Virus record (IMG/VR): IMGVR_UViG_3300025914_000009
Location: 60,984 to 124,983 of that record
Reading direction: 5' to 3' (one strand)
DNA from: a virus
Length of the DNA: 64,000 nt
Numbering within the stretch: position 1 is the first letter of the stretch; each line of letters begins with the position of its first letter. The notes under the pieces were generated by a model. That model was not told the origin of the DNA. It saw only the letters and a list, made by a program, of their open reading frames with translations, and did no database searches. This document shows positions 45,679 to 54,175 of the stretch, one piece after another. A program made the translations under genes and the position numbers.

Positions 45679-46677
45679 ATGGCAGAACAGAATCTTCTCG
45701 AAAAAGAGATTGCTAAACTGGAGAAGGATTATGGAAAAGGTTCTATAATCTCAAGAAAATCAGGGGCAGTCGAAGCAATAAGTACTGGATCACTTAAGTT
45801 GGATTTAGCAACTGGGATTGGAGGACTCCCTCGGGGAAAAGTAGTAGAGTTAATGGGATGGGAATCCTCTGGCAAATCTACTGTAGCTCAAAAGGTTGTA
45901 GCTAATGCTCAAGCTAAAGGTCTTAAATGCTTATATATGGATGGAGAATTTAGTCTCGATCCTACATATGCTAAAGCATTGGGTATCAACATGGAAGAGC
46001 TTATGGTATATCAGATAGATGAAGGGGGAGGAGAGAAATGCTATAATGTGGCTGAGAGATTAATACGAACAGGAGAAATTGGGGTGGCAATCATTGATTC
46101 TCAGACTTCTATGCTGCCTAAAAAAGTAATGGAAGGTGAGGTTGGAGATAGTGCTATAGGTCTACACGCCAGGCTTATGAGTACTGCAGTACCAAAGATT
46201 ATGAATGCTGCTGCTATAGGTAACTGTCTGGTTATCTTTATATCCCAGTTCAGAGAGAAGATAGGTGTGATGTTTGGTAGTCCTGAGACTACAAATGGTG
46301 GTAATGCTTTGAAATTCTATGCTCACATGAGAATAGAAGTTCGTAAGAGCATTGTGAAAGAAGGAGATCTGGCTGTAGCCAATAAGACCAAATGTAAGAT
46401 TATAAAGAATAAACTGTCAGAGCCCTTTGGGACAGCAGAGTTTAATATAATCTTCGGAAAAGGCATTGATAGGTTAGGGGAGCTTATAGACCTGGCTGTA
46501 GACTATGAGGTTGTAAAGAAGGGAGGAGCATGGTTCAGCTATGGAGAGGGAGAGAATCTTGTTAAGGCCCAAGGGGAAGATAAATTCAGAGAGCTGCTAG
46601 AGGCAAACTCTGACTTTGCACAAGAGATTGAAAATCAAGTAATACAGAAAGTCAATGCTAACACCACAAGCACTTAG
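45679..46677 (+). CDS. RecA/UvsX-type recombinase
   Basis: 332 aa from the ATG at 45679, immediately after the promoter (a TTG-type start at 45619 would overlap the terminator). Walker A GWESSGKST (residues 60-68), Walker B VAIIDSQT, loop L2 with SPETTNGGNALKF, and FISQFREKIG correspond to bacterial RecA. Catalyses strand exchange for recombination-dependent replication with the nuclease and annealing genes nearby. Confidence 0.92.
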   Translation: MAEQNLLEKEIAKLEKDYGKGSIISRKSGAVEAISTGSLKLDLATGIGGLPRGKVVELMGWESSGKSTVAQKVVANAQAKGLKCLYMDGEFSLDPTYAKALGINMEELMVYQIDEGGGEKCYNVAERLIRTGEIGVAIIDSQTSMLPKKVMEGEVGDSAIGLHARLMSTAVPKIMNAAAIGNCLVIFISQFREKIGVMFGSPETTNGGNALKFYAHMRIEVRKSIVKEGDLAVANKTKCKIIKNKLSEPFGTAEFNIIFGKGIDRLGELIDLAVDYEVVKKGGAWFSYGEGENLVKAQGEDKFRELLEANSDFAQEIENQVIQKVNANTTST

Positions 46678-46885
46678 AGATAAAGGATTTGTATACCATG
46701 CTGCGGGAATATCTGGAGCTGATCAGTGGCAGGGAATGTCTCACTGGATAAATAAAGAAAGAGGTATTCACCTAAGGGGGAATGTTTCAACTGCTAAAGG
46801 TGGAACACTAACCCTATGGGATTATCCACAGATCCAAATTGATAACATAGAGGAGTTGGACTTCCTTTTAAAACTAGTGAAATGA
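46655..46885 (+). CDS. hypothetical protein, 76 aa
   Basis: Overlaps the recA end by 23 nt and the next gene by ATGA. RDKGFVYHAAGIS, GADQWQGMSHWINKERGI: a compact alpha/beta domain. Function unknown. Confidence 0.6.
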   Translation: MLTPQALRDKGFVYHAAGISGADQWQGMSHWINKERGIHLRGNVSTAKGGTLTLWDYPQIQIDNIEELDFLLKLVK

Positions 46886-47253
46886 AAAGAACGCCACTTA
46901 AAAGGAAAAATAGTAGGATGAAGAATAGCTCTTTGAGGAGAAAGAGAAAAATAGCAGAAGAGAAAATTGAAGAAGAGAGTTTGAGAATGAAGAACTTCTT
47001 CCAAGGTCTCTGGAACAAAATACCTGCTTCCCTGAGACACTGCTGGTCTTGTGATAAGCTTCTATATGAGCCTGTAAGAAGCTATTACTTTGATCATTTA
47101 ATCGAAAAGAGTAAGAAACCAGAACTAGCATATGACGAGTATAATATATTCTTATGCTGTCTGGAATGTCATGCCCTTAAAACAGATGGGCATCCTACAG
47201 AAGTACATCAAAAAGCTATAGAAGCTGCAAAAAGAAGATTTGGTTTAGTGTAA
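46882..47253 (+). CDS. HNH-type endonuclease
   Basis: 123 aa. Basic N-terminus, then CWSCDKLLYEPVRSYYFDHLIEKS, N..L and CCLECHALKTDG: two CxxC pairs bracketing the DH motif (FDHLI) of an HNH/zinc fold, and final HQKAIEAAKRRF. Similar to NinG/Rap-type or terminase-associated HNH proteins. The target is unknown. Confidence 0.7.
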   Translation: MKRTPLKRKNSRMKNSSLRRKRKIAEEKIEEESLRMKNFFQGLWNKIPASLRHCWSCDKLLYEPVRSYYFDHLIEKSKKPELAYDEYNIFLCCLECHALKTDGHPTEVHQKAIEAAKRRFGLV

Positions 47254-47259
47254 ATTTTC

Positions 47260-47267
47260 TATATTTG
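47260..47267 (+). promoter_or_regulatory. Bacteroidetes-type promoter, TTTG-N17-TATATTTG
   Basis: TATATTTG fits TAnnTTTG; a TTTG lies 20 nt upstream (spacing slightly short of the usual 19-21). It sits 4 nt before the ATG of the Acb2-like gene, which is therefore transcribed on its own. Confidence 0.65.
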
Positions 47268-47271
47268 CACT

Positions 47272-47535
47272 ATGGCAACACTCGAAACATTACAAGCACA
47301 GGGACATCCTGTTACTTTAAGCTATGGTCAGAAAGCTGTAGGTCTTACATTCAATCCTGGTAAAGATCCAGCAGTAGAGTTAGTAAAACAGAAATATGCT
47401 GATCTCATTGATCTACTAGATTCTATGAGGACTGCAGCAGAAGGATCAGAGAAGAAAAGAATGTATTCTGTAGCTATCACAGATGCCCAAGCAAGCCAGA
47501 TGTGGGCAGTAAAAGCAATAACCTGGCAATATTAA
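47272..47535 (+). CDS. Acb2/Tad1-hairpin-like protein (anti-CBASS candidate)
   Basis: 87 aa. VGLTFNPGKDPAVELVKQKY, ADLIDLLDSM and AITDAQASQMWAVKAITW form the helical-hairpin pattern of the Acb2/Tad1-hairpin family, whose phage members are hexameric sponges that sequester cyclic di/trinucleotides made by CBASS or the signal of Thoeris. Length and the final Q-M-W-A-V-K-A motif fit. Binding specificity cannot be read. Has its own promoter. Confidence 0.65.
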   Translation: MATLETLQAQGHPVTLSYGQKAVGLTFNPGKDPAVELVKQKYADLIDLLDSMRTAAEGSEKKRMYSVAITDAQASQMWAVKAITWQY

Positions 47536-47539
47536 AACT

Positions 47540-47902
47540 ATGTCTAACATTTTCTTCTATCAGAGAGAAGTAACGAGAAAAGTAAAAGTGGAAGATCCGA
47601 AAGAAGGAGAGCCCACAGAAAAAGATGTAACAGAAACTTATTGGGATTGTTTCAACTTGAACAAGGTAATTAGAGGTCATTGGACAAGCCCTGACACCTT
47701 CACAATATTGATGGATGATGGGCATGAGCAGACAGATTCAGTAGATAACCCTGTATTTGGGAAGAGTGGAAAGTTAGTGAAGATTGATAAAGTGAGACAG
47801 AGAGATTGGTATATGTCCCAAATACCTCTCAACAAGCAGGATGCACTGAGGTACAGAGCAACAGTGGAAGCAAGGGTACAGACAGGTTTTATGGAGGGTT
47901 AA
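47540..47902 (+). CDS. hypothetical protein, 120 aa
   Basis: Last plus-strand gene, 4 nt after the Acb2-like gene. Acidic charged lead (KVEDPKEGEPTEKDV) and a beta-rich core (TFTILMDDGHEQTD, GKLVKIDKVRQRDW). Function unknown; may be co-expressed as a partner. Confidence 0.6.
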   Translation: MSNIFFYQREVTRKVKVEDPKEGEPTEKDVTETYWDCFNLNKVIRGHWTSPDTFTILMDDGHEQTDSVDNPVFGKSGKLVKIDKVRQRDWYMSQIPLNKQDALRYRATVEARVQTGFMEG

Positions 47903-47910
47903 AATGAAAA

Positions 47911-47941
47911 AGAGGGGTACAAAACCCCTCTTTTTTTTTTC
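47911..47941. terminator. bidirectional terminator at the convergence point
   Basis: AGAGGGG..CCCCTCT (47911-47917 with 47925-47931) with a T run on the right and an A run on the left, so it ends transcription from both strands where the two gene blocks meet. Confidence 0.85.
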
Positions 47942-48070
47942 TTACTGTCCTCTACCACCAGTTTTATAACCGTAGGGATTTTTCCCTGTACCAGTTCCAC
48001 TTCCAGGCTTTTTAGGGCCCCTAGGGGGAACTGGGGTGGCAGACATCTTCTTCGCTTTCTTTTTGGCCAT
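47942..48070 (-). CDS. 42-aa Lys/Pro/Gly-rich protein
   Basis: MAKKKAKKMSATPVPPRGPKKPGSG and a GTGTGKNPYGYKTGGRGQ end; strongly basic and disordered-looking. Such short basic peptides are common beside phage structural genes. Function unknown. Confidence 0.5.
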   Translation of the reverse strand: MAKKKAKKMSATPVPPRGPKKPGSGTGTGKNPYGYKTGGRGQ

Positions 48071-48076
48071 TTTTCA

Positions 48077-48394
48077 TTAGGATTTAGGCTTGAATAATTG
48101 ATTTACACCATCTTCCAGCTCTTCAAGATCATCTTTAGAAATATCACTAGCCTCTACGATTACTCCTTGCTCCACTCCATTTTTGAATATCTCCTGTACA
48201 GTATTAAAAGCCTCATATTTCAGAGCTATACTAGAACCTTCTGCAGTATTCACTTCTCTTGTAAGGCAGTGGTATAAAGCAGCTAGTTGCTGACCTGTGA
48301 TTTCAAATACATCTGTTGGCTCCCACTTGTAATTTGCATTGGGATTAAAAACAGGCTTAGTTTTGGAAGCCTTCATTGCTGTTACTTTTGCCAT
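48077..48394 (-). CDS. hypothetical protein, 105 aa
   Basis: MAKVTAMKASKTKPVFNPNANYKWE lead, a helical core (ITGQQLAALYHCLTREV), acidic end. Begins with the same MAK-K-A style as its small neighbour. Function unknown. Confidence 0.6.
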   Translation of the reverse strand: MAKVTAMKASKTKPVFNPNANYKWEPTDVFEITGQQLAALYHCLTREVNTAEGSSIALKYEAFNTVQEIFKNGVEQGVIVEASDISKDDLEELEDGVNQLFKPKS

Positions 48395-48399
48395 TGGTT

Positions 48400-48681
48400 T
48401 TAGAAATTTATTAAATATGAAATATTGTTTCCTGCCTTCATGCTCTTTGAGAACTCAACGTGTATTCCCAGCATAGTATGAAACCTTTTTATAACATCAA
48501 AGATAGTAAGAAAGGTCAATGGAGTAGAAGGGCATATTCTTACCAGAACTCCATCTTCTTTTCTATATATCATCATGTCAGAATCAAAATCTACTGCCTC
48601 TATAAGACCCTCAAGGTAGTTTAAGTAGGTAGATTCATTATCTGGAATTACTGGTGGAAAGTTAAGTCTCTGAACTTGCAT
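48400..48681 (-). CDS. hypothetical protein, 93 aa
   Basis: VQRLNFPPVIPDNES start and TFLTIFDVIKRFHTMLG helix. Overlaps the upstream gene's stop by one base. Function unknown. Confidence 0.55.
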   Translation of the reverse strand: MQVQRLNFPPVIPDNESTYLNYLEGLIEAVDFDSDMMIYRKEDGVLVRICPSTPLTFLTIFDVIKRFHTMLGIHVEFSKSMKAGNNISYLINF

Positions 48682-49085
48682 TAGGACAAAGTTAGTAAAT
48701 ATTTTACTCTGTACCCAAGTCCACTTAAATCTGCTGCTTTATTTGATAAGGCCCACCACTTAGTTTCTTCCCCATACTCATAGAGCTCATCTGCAAACTT
48801 ACAGAGCTCATCAAGAAGTTTATCATGGTTTGCATTTTTATCTACAGGAATCTTAGGAGAGTCAGTAAATCTTTTAGGTCTTATATACCCAAGGAGGAGC
48901 TCTGAGATCTCATCCTTAAACTCTACGAGGCCCTTATAAAGCTTATCAAGAGCTTTATGCTCAGCGAATGAAGTGGTCTGTAGATGCTTGAAATGAGCCC
49001 AGTCATGGAAGTAAAATAACATCTGCATTGCCCTATCGGGCGTCATCTTCCCTCCTCCCTGAGGGGTAGGTAAATAACTTGCCAT
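48681..49085 (-). CDS. hypothetical protein, 134 aa
   Basis: All-helical look (RAMQMLFYFHDWAHFKHLQT, DKLYKGLVEFKDEISELLLG). A helical phage protein downstream of the spanin; function unknown. TAATG-type overlap with the spanin gene. Confidence 0.6.
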   Translation of the reverse strand: MASYLPTPQGGGKMTPDRAMQMLFYFHDWAHFKHLQTTSFAEHKALDKLYKGLVEFKDEISELLLGYIRPKRFTDSPKIPVDKNANHDKLLDELCKFADELYEYGEETKWWALSNKAADLSGLGYRVKYLLTLS

Positions 49086-49567
49086 TACTTATTGATTATT
49101 GCTTTAAAGATAGGTGGCCCAAGAAAGTATAGAATAATACCTACAAGCATTATCCATGCCCATAGAGGAGTCTTTTTCTTCACAACAGGAACATCTATAG
49201 TCTTTGTCTCCGAATGATATACTTGTGCGGTCTTTAATTTGACCAAACTATCTATCACTCTAACTAAGCTATCTGTCTTGCAATTCACAGTCAATCTACC
49301 TTTACTTATATCCACTTTAGCCTTTACTCTCCCTGAGGGAGATGTAGCTTCGTTATGATACTGAATATCTGGATAGGGGATACTATCATGTATTATAACA
49401 GCATCTGCAGGAACGACGTCTGTAACTGTTACATAAATAGTAGTATCTTTCACCACAATACTATCTTTTGTGACAATTTGTGGAGGAAATTTCTGAAGGC
49501 ATCTCTTCTGAGTAACACAAGATGCAAGAAACAGTATCAGGAGTCCTATTGTGATTATCCTTTTCAT
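49085..49567 (-). CDS. unimolecular spanin (u-spanin)
   Basis: 160 aa. Lipoprotein signal MKRIITIGLLILFLASC (Cys 17), a periplasmic beta-rich stretch (TKDSIVVKDTTIYVTVTDVV) and a C-terminal TM helix (LWAWIMLVGIILYFLGPP). An outer-membrane lipid anchor plus inner-membrane anchor in one chain defines u-spanins, which fuse the two membranes in the last lysis step. Adjacent to the holin candidate and 4 nt overlapped with it. Confidence 0.8.
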   Translation of the reverse strand: MKRIITIGLLILFLASCVTQKRCLQKFPPQIVTKDSIVVKDTTIYVTVTDVVPADAVIIHDSIPYPDIQYHNEATSPSGRVKAKVDISKGRLTVNCKTDSLVRVIDSLVKLKTAQVYHSETKTIDVPVVKKKTPLWAWIMLVGIILYFLGPPIFKAIINK

Positions 49568-49752
49568 TCTTTTTCCTTTTCTTTCTTACCTCTTAGTGCC
49601 TTCACTATGACTATGCTATAGTGAACAATTGCTAATATTGATACGATTGAGCTTAACACAACTCCGATTGGTGGTAGGCTTGCGACCATGTTTAATAATA
49701 GTGTTACGGGCCACAGAACAGCACTGAAAATTTTGTCTATTTCTGAAGACAT
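49564..49752 (-). CDS. holin candidate, two TM helices
   Basis: 62 aa: short lead, hydrophobic segments at about 10-28 and 30-50, then a basic tail (RGKKEKEKE). Class II holin-like topology, and overlap with the spanin gene supports a lysis role. No endolysin is in this window. Confidence 0.65.
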   Translation of the reverse strand: MSSEIDKIFSAVLWPVTLLLNMVASLPPIGVVLSSIVSILAIVHYSIVIVKALRGKKEKEKE

Positions 49753-49778
49753 TATTTTGACTTTTTAGGTTAACAAAA

Positions 49779-49802
49779 TTAGGGGGGTTACTGCCCCCCT
49801 AA
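49779..49802 (-). terminator. intrinsic terminator (minus strand)
   Basis: TTAGGGGGG/CCCCCCTAA hairpin; on the minus strand it is followed by TTTTG. It ends the transcript of the poly-Thr gene at 49811. Confidence 0.65.
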
Positions 49803-49810
49803 TAAGGTCA

Positions 49811-50305
49811 TTAAGTAGTAGTTGTAGTAGTTGTTGTGCTGGTTGTTGTAGTAGTAGTTGTTGGGCCTGCATGTGCTACTATTGTATACACATCGCCTGC
49901 TGCAGTGAATGTATAAGTCAATGTGCCTGTAGTGCCTGTCTGGTTGGACAGGATAGCTCCTGTAGTGTCGTCAACAACAATGAGGCTCTTAGTAGTATCA
50001 GTTCCTGTCACAGTTACTGTAACGCTCTGTCCACTTCCTGCAGCAAATGTACCTGAAGCACTTGTAAGAGTATCTTCTACAGTTGCTCCACCTACAGTTA
50101 GTACAAATTCCCCATTTGAAGCAGGTGCCAGATAGGCATAATTTGACATTGGGAGAGCACAACATTCATCGTTGGTGATTTCTTTCCAGAAATATCCTCT
50201 ACCTCCTTCAGGGGGAGCATATCTTAATATTAATGTTCCTGGAACCACCTGTCCAAGTTTGTCGAACTTGACAAAAGCCCTTAATCTAGGGTTTCGCTTT
50301 GCCAT
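49811..50305 (-). CDS. protein with poly-threonine C-terminus
   Basis: 164 aa: a small structural-type N-terminus (LRAFVKFDKLGQVVPGTLIL), an Ig-like threonine/glycine-rich beta domain, and a C-terminus of sixteen residues that are all Thr except one Ser. The DNA is an ACN triplet run. Poly-Thr tails recur in Bacteroidetes phages, and Thr clusters can be O-glycosylated by Bacteroidetes hosts. Three glycosyltransferase genes follow upstream on the same strand. Confidence 0.7.
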   Translation of the reverse strand: MAKRNPRLRAFVKFDKLGQVVPGTLILRYAPPEGGRGYFWKEITNDECCALPMSNYAYLAPASNGEFVLTVGGATVEDTLTSASGTFAAGSGQSVTVTVTGTDTTKSLIVVDDTTGAILSNQTGTTGTLTYTFTAAGDVYTIVAHAGPTTTTTTTSTTTTTTTT

Positions 50306-50317
50306 TTTGGGTAAAGT

Positions 50318-51382
50318 TTAAATGGTTATTGGCGGTATGGCCTTATATGGATCATACCCTACAACATACCTTGCAGGGTTAGCTTCTTGAATTTCTTTTA
50401 CATAGTTTTTAGAGCAATATTTCTCATCCACATCGGAAAGATCATCTTCAAAAGGAGTACCTTGATTATTTACATACTTAAGTTCCCTTTTATGAAACAA
50501 GATTGCATTATCATGATTTCTGCTGGTAGCCCCAGCATCATGGTAGATCTGAACCTGATCCCATTTCCCTATGGGATCTGTAGCCCAGCAGAAGTCCATT
50601 TCCCAGGGGCAGTTAGTTTTGTACCCTTTTGCCCATAGGTTAAACAAGATGCTCCACATATCAGCACACCATGACTGGAATCCCTTATCTTCATTCTCAA
50701 AGAATCTTCTATTCACACTCCTTAAATTAAGGAGAACTTTAATACATCCCTGGAAAACATCCATCCAGAACTGGGCATCAATTCCTTTAAGGAGGTATTG
50801 TGCTCCTCCTGAACCCTCTTCATTCTTCACAGCGTCCTCTCTAGTCAGACCAAATTCTCCCATCAGCTCGTCCAGAACATCTATCTGGTTGTATGCTTCC
50901 AATCTCTCTGGCAGAACGTCTTTTACCTTACTATCAAAATATGAAGCAGCTATATAGCTCTTAGTGTCACTTAAGTAGCAGGAATTATCATATAGGATAC
51001 TGTCAAGCTTTGGTTTTCTGGTGAAAATCACATCACTATCTATGTATAAGATAGCATCATTTACCAGATCAGGTCTCTCTGTAAAGTACTTATGAAGAAG
51101 CCATGGTCTTAGCAGAGGGATATAGTTCATTACTCTTATAAGACGAAGTAGTTCTCCAGTTTCATCTTCATAGAATTTAAAGCTGGCCTCTGGATAATCT
51201 GACTGTAATGCCTTCCATTCTTTCTCAAACATCTCTCCCCCATTTCTATCACTATGTTTCCAAATGAGAGCTGTGTATTGGCCCGAAAGTCCATGTTTTC
51301 TGAGATTATGGAGTTGAACTCTTAGCTGCCAGTTAAAATAGAGATCATTAGGCTGGCAGGTTATTATTCTTAATTTCTTCAT
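50318..51382 (-). CDS. glycosyltransferase (GT-A, nucleotide-sugar type)
   Basis: 354 aa. An ILYIDSDVIF strand carries the D-x-D metal motif, with YTALIWKHSD and W-rich HAGATSRNHDNAILFHKREL at the end. Resembles GT8/GT34-like phage glycosyltransferases. In the virion-gene block it probably modifies a surface protein or glycan. Overlaps the methyltransferase by 35 nt. Confidence 0.75.
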   Translation of the reverse strand: MKKLRIITCQPNDLYFNWQLRVQLHNLRKHGLSGQYTALIWKHSDRNGGEMFEKEWKALQSDYPEASFKFYEDETGELLRLIRVMNYIPLLRPWLLHKYFTERPDLVNDAILYIDSDVIFTRKPKLDSILYDNSCYLSDTKSYIAASYFDSKVKDVLPERLEAYNQIDVLDELMGEFGLTREDAVKNEEGSGGAQYLLKGIDAQFWMDVFQGCIKVLLNLRSVNRRFFENEDKGFQSWCADMWSILFNLWAKGYKTNCPWEMDFCWATDPIGKWDQVQIYHDAGATSRNHDNAILFHKRELKYVNNQGTPFEDDLSDVDEKYCSKNYVKEIQEANPARYVVGYDPYKAIPPITI

Positions 51383-52076
51383 TCATCTTGGTTTTAAAGT
51401 CTTCTACTGATATAAGATTTAATATCTCATATCTGTCATTGTCAAGAGCTTCATAGTCTATTTCCTCTACAGGGAAATTCAGTGGCCTTGCTGGGATATT
51501 AGGATGAATTACTCCTACTCCCCAGTCAGTATCTATTGTATAAGTCAGATAAGGTAGCTCGATTCTGGCTTTTATAAAGGCTTTATATACATCCCCATTC
51601 CAGTTTCCATGCTTATCTCCAATTGTAGAGTGCTGTAGGGTAGGAGGGTTACAGTCATGCAGAACTATAGTTCCCCCAGGGGATAAGTGTTTAAGGGCAT
51701 TTTCAATATCTCTGCTTACCTGGGTCGCTTCATGAAGACCGTCTATAAATATGATATCCCACTTTTCATCTTCATCTATCTTGGAGAAGAAGTAGTCTGA
51801 AGTACACTTATGAATATCACATCCTCCATCTGACACTAGTATGGAGTTTGGAGGCATTGATTGTTGAAACTCATTCTTACATGGATTAGGGTCTGTGGCA
51901 GTCTTATCCTCACATTTAACCTGATCAAATGACCAGCCTTTGTAGTAACCTATCTCTAAATACGACTTGTAGTTATGCTTCTGTATGAAGCTATTGATTA
52001 TATCCCATCTGTTCATATCAAACTTTGGTTTTTTTGTCAGTTTAGATGATATGTATCTATGTAGTTTGCTTATCAT
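51348..52076 (-). CDS. class I SAM-dependent methyltransferase
   Basis: 242 aa. YLEIGYYKGWS is motif I, DIIFIDGLHEATQVSRDIENAL and GGTIVLHDCNPP the motif IV region of the Methyltransf_24-type fold. Such enzymes methylate sugars in surface polysaccharide genes. It lies between two glycosyltransferases, suggesting an O-methylated glycan on the virion. Confidence 0.78.
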   Translation of the reverse strand: MISKLHRYISSKLTKKPKFDMNRWDIINSFIQKHNYKSYLEIGYYKGWSFDQVKCEDKTATDPNPCKNEFQQSMPPNSILVSDGGCDIHKCTSDYFFSKIDEDEKWDIIFIDGLHEATQVSRDIENALKHLSPGGTIVLHDCNPPTLQHSTIGDKHGNWNGDVYKAFIKARIELPYLTYTIDTDWGVGVIHPNIPARPLNFPVEEIDYEALDNDRYEILNLISVEDFKTKMNEEIKNNNLPA

Positions 52077-52077
52077 C

Positions 52078-52731
52078 TTACAAAGATAGCGAATCTACAA
52101 ATCTCTTTGTGGTGGAAAATTCTGAGCTTGAGTGGGTTATGATATATAGTTCTTCCTCACTTAAGTTTTCATAATCCAAATACCAGGGAATATGTCTGGC
52201 AGTACAGTCTCCTGCGATCCTTATAGCCTCATAAGTAAAGCACTGACCGACTATAATAGTAGAGAAAGTTGTATCAACATCTGCCTTAAACACCTCAGGC
52301 TCAAGCTCTTGTCTCCAGAACTTCTGCTCTTCTCCCTTTACATAAGATCCATATATAGTTGAAGGAAGATCATCTATCCTGAGTGCTAGTCCAGCTTTTA
52401 CTTTTTGGTATTTCTCAGCCGTAGAGCACATCTTTTCTACAAACCCCCTAGGGGTGTTAGGGTTAAGCTCAATATCAGCATCGGAATAAGCTACCCACCC
52501 TTGGAATTTATTGATGTAGTCACTGTTATAGATAGCAAGTTGTCCAAGGTTTCTACCTAATAGTTCAACTTTGTAAGGGCAACTATTGTACCATTCCAGC
52601 AAAGGAGGGTAGGTTGAGTTATTGTCAAGGATGTGAATGTTGCTATAGCCCAGCTTTGAAAGATCGTCTGCCAGTTTTTTAGTCGTGCTTAACCTATTAA
52701 AATTATTTATTATAATTGGTATATCACTCAC
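52078..52731 (-). CDS. glycosyltransferase, family 2-like
   Basis: I start this gene at a GTG at 52731 (V-S-D-I-P-I-I-I-N-N-F-N-R-L), where it overlaps the stop of the next gene upstream (TAGTG). An upstream ATG would translate DNA that encodes another gene's poly-Thr tail. VAYSDADIELNP is the D-x-D motif; DNNSTYPPLLEW is typical of GT2. Completes the glycan cluster. Confidence 0.75.
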   Translation of the reverse strand: MSDIPIIINNFNRLSTTKKLADDLSKLGYSNIHILDNNSTYPPLLEWYNSCPYKVELLGRNLGQLAIYNSDYINKFQGWVAYSDADIELNPNTPRGFVEKMCSTAEKYQKVKAGLALRIDDLPSTIYGSYVKGEEQKFWRQELEPEVFKADVDTTFSTIIVGQCFTYEAIRIAGDCTARHIPWYLDYENLSEEELYIITHSSSEFSTTKRFVDSLSL

Positions 52732-52889
52732 TATGTTGTAGTTGTTGTGGTAGTAGTAGAAGTAGTTAGGGTTGGAAGCACTGCTCCAACATAACACAGG
52801 AATCTATGTATTATCCTAAAGCGTCTATCTATTTCCTGTCTGGACATAGTGCTTAGAGGCTCATATTGGCAGATGTTACTTGTTGACAT
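52731..52889 (-). CDS. 52-aa protein with poly-threonine tail
   Basis: MSTSNICQYEPLSTMSRQEI then IHRFLCYVGAVLPTL and an end of TTSTTTTTTTT before TAG. The same kind of tail ends the gene at 49811, and here too the ACN codons form a repeat. The small size and shared tail suggest a targeting or glycosylation tag. Start 52889 overlaps the next gene's 3' end. Confidence 0.6.
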   Translation of the reverse strand: MSTSNICQYEPLSTMSRQEIDRRFRIIHRFLCYVGAVLPTLTTSTTTTTTTT

Positions 52890-53631
52890 AGACTAAATCA
52901 TAATATTTTTGAACTTCTTCTTTCTTCCATGGTGTTAGAATCTGGTCTCCATGATCTCTTGAAAAGTTCCTATAGTTACTAAAGTTGTTTGGATGCCCCG
53001 CATTCCCTGAGGTCTTGAAGGTAGGAATGTCTGTATCGCCCCAGTTATAAATCAATGTAGGAGCACCAGAGTCATCCACACGTATCTTTTGCTCATATAC
53101 AAGAGGATTAACCCATTGGAGGTGTTGATCCGTAGTACCTTGGCTGTACCCATATTTTTGTATGTGTTCTGCTGCAACAAAGATTGATGGTTCCAAAGTG
53201 TTACTCATTAACTCTATCCCTCCAGGGTGTCTGTAATAAGACTTTGAAGGTTTATATGCGACTTTCCCTTCATCAATTCCTCTACGGAGACCTTTTATCC
53301 CCTCTGATATATGATTGGGAAGGAAAATATCATCATCATCCCAATGTATAATTACCTGTGTATCAGGAGAAACATATTTCAAAGCATCATTATATATATC
53401 TCCCAGGTTATTATAGGGCTCATTAGTCCTATTACAATTAGACTGATTTATAAGAGTAACTAACTTATTTGGTTTCTCTGTTGAGAAGTTGAATAGACTT
53501 TGAGAAACAGGTGAGTTATTATAGATAAGAAGCTCATGTATACCTTCATAGTCTTGTTCGAGGAACAATCTTATGCTTCTCTCCATTAGCTTATGTCTAC
53601 CACAGGTAGCAGCAATTGCACATACTTTCAT
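52876..53631 (-). CDS. family 2 glycosyltransferase
   Basis: 251 aa. MKVCAIAATCGRHKLMERS start, LLIYNNSP strand and VIIHWDDDDIF (D-D-D metal motif) are the GT2 signature. Third glycosyltransferase in a row; with the methyltransferase it forms a virion-glycan module. Stop overlaps the poly-Thr gene. Confidence 0.82.
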   Translation of the reverse strand: MKVCAIAATCGRHKLMERSIRLFLEQDYEGIHELLIYNNSPVSQSLFNFSTEKPNKLVTLINQSNCNRTNEPYNNLGDIYNDALKYVSPDTQVIIHWDDDDIFLPNHISEGIKGLRRGIDEGKVAYKPSKSYYRHPGGIELMSNTLEPSIFVAAEHIQKYGYSQGTTDQHLQWVNPLVYEQKIRVDDSGAPTLIYNWGDTDIPTFKTSGNAGHPNNFSNYRNFSRDHGDQILTPWKKEEVQKYYDLVYVNK

Positions 53632-53966
53632 TATGGTTTTTTGAATATGTGATTATAGAATACATTGAATGTCAGCATAATAATAAGTCCAATGATTAGA
53701 AAATCAAGGTACGAGTTGAACATTGGGCCATATTTATGATAAGCTATTGCCCCGAGGGATATAGAAGTCCACATAAGACTCTTAGCCAAATGCCATGCAT
53801 CTACAGGATAGCTAAATATCCTCTTGGCATACTTCCAGCTTTCCCATCTATACCAGAATCTTGGATTCCAGTTTCTGAATATAGAATTAGAAAAGTGCCC
53901 TTCATCTACACTATCCATGAAGGCATTACAGAGTCCTGCCAAAAAGAAGAAAAACAGACTTATCAT
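53631..53966 (-). CDS. membrane protein with several TM segments
   Basis: 111 aa. Hydrophobic N-terminus (MISLFFFFLAGLCNAFMDS), aromatic middle (WNPRFWYRWESWKYAK) and two C-terminal helices. May anchor or export the glycan-modified proteins; function unknown. Confidence 0.55.
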   Translation of the reverse strand: MISLFFFFLAGLCNAFMDSVDEGHFSNSIFRNWNPRFWYRWESWKYAKRIFSYPVDAWHLAKSLMWTSISLGAIAYHKYGPMFNSYLDFLIIGLIIMLTFNVFYNHIFKKP

Positions 53967-54175
53967 TATTGTCCCCCTTTACGAGTCCAGAAGTATATCC
54001 ATCCACCAACTACACCTAATCCACATACTACTGCAGCAACATCCCAGAACTTCCACCAGAAAGAGTGGTTTGCATAGTCACTAAGCCCAGGGAATATTAC
54101 AGCTCCGAAGATACCAACTAGTGCAGTAGCTACATAGAGCCAGTCTTTCAAGTACTCTTTAGAAAAAATTGACAT
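53966..54175 (-). CDS. small membrane protein, two TM helices
   Basis: 69 aa; helices at about 10-30 and 44-62. Overlaps the previous gene by one base. Holin-like topology, but the function is not shown. Confidence 0.55.
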   Translation of the reverse strand: MSIFSKEYLKDWLYVATALVGIFGAVIFPGLSDYANHSFWWKFWDVAAVVCGLGVVGGWIYFWTRKGGQ

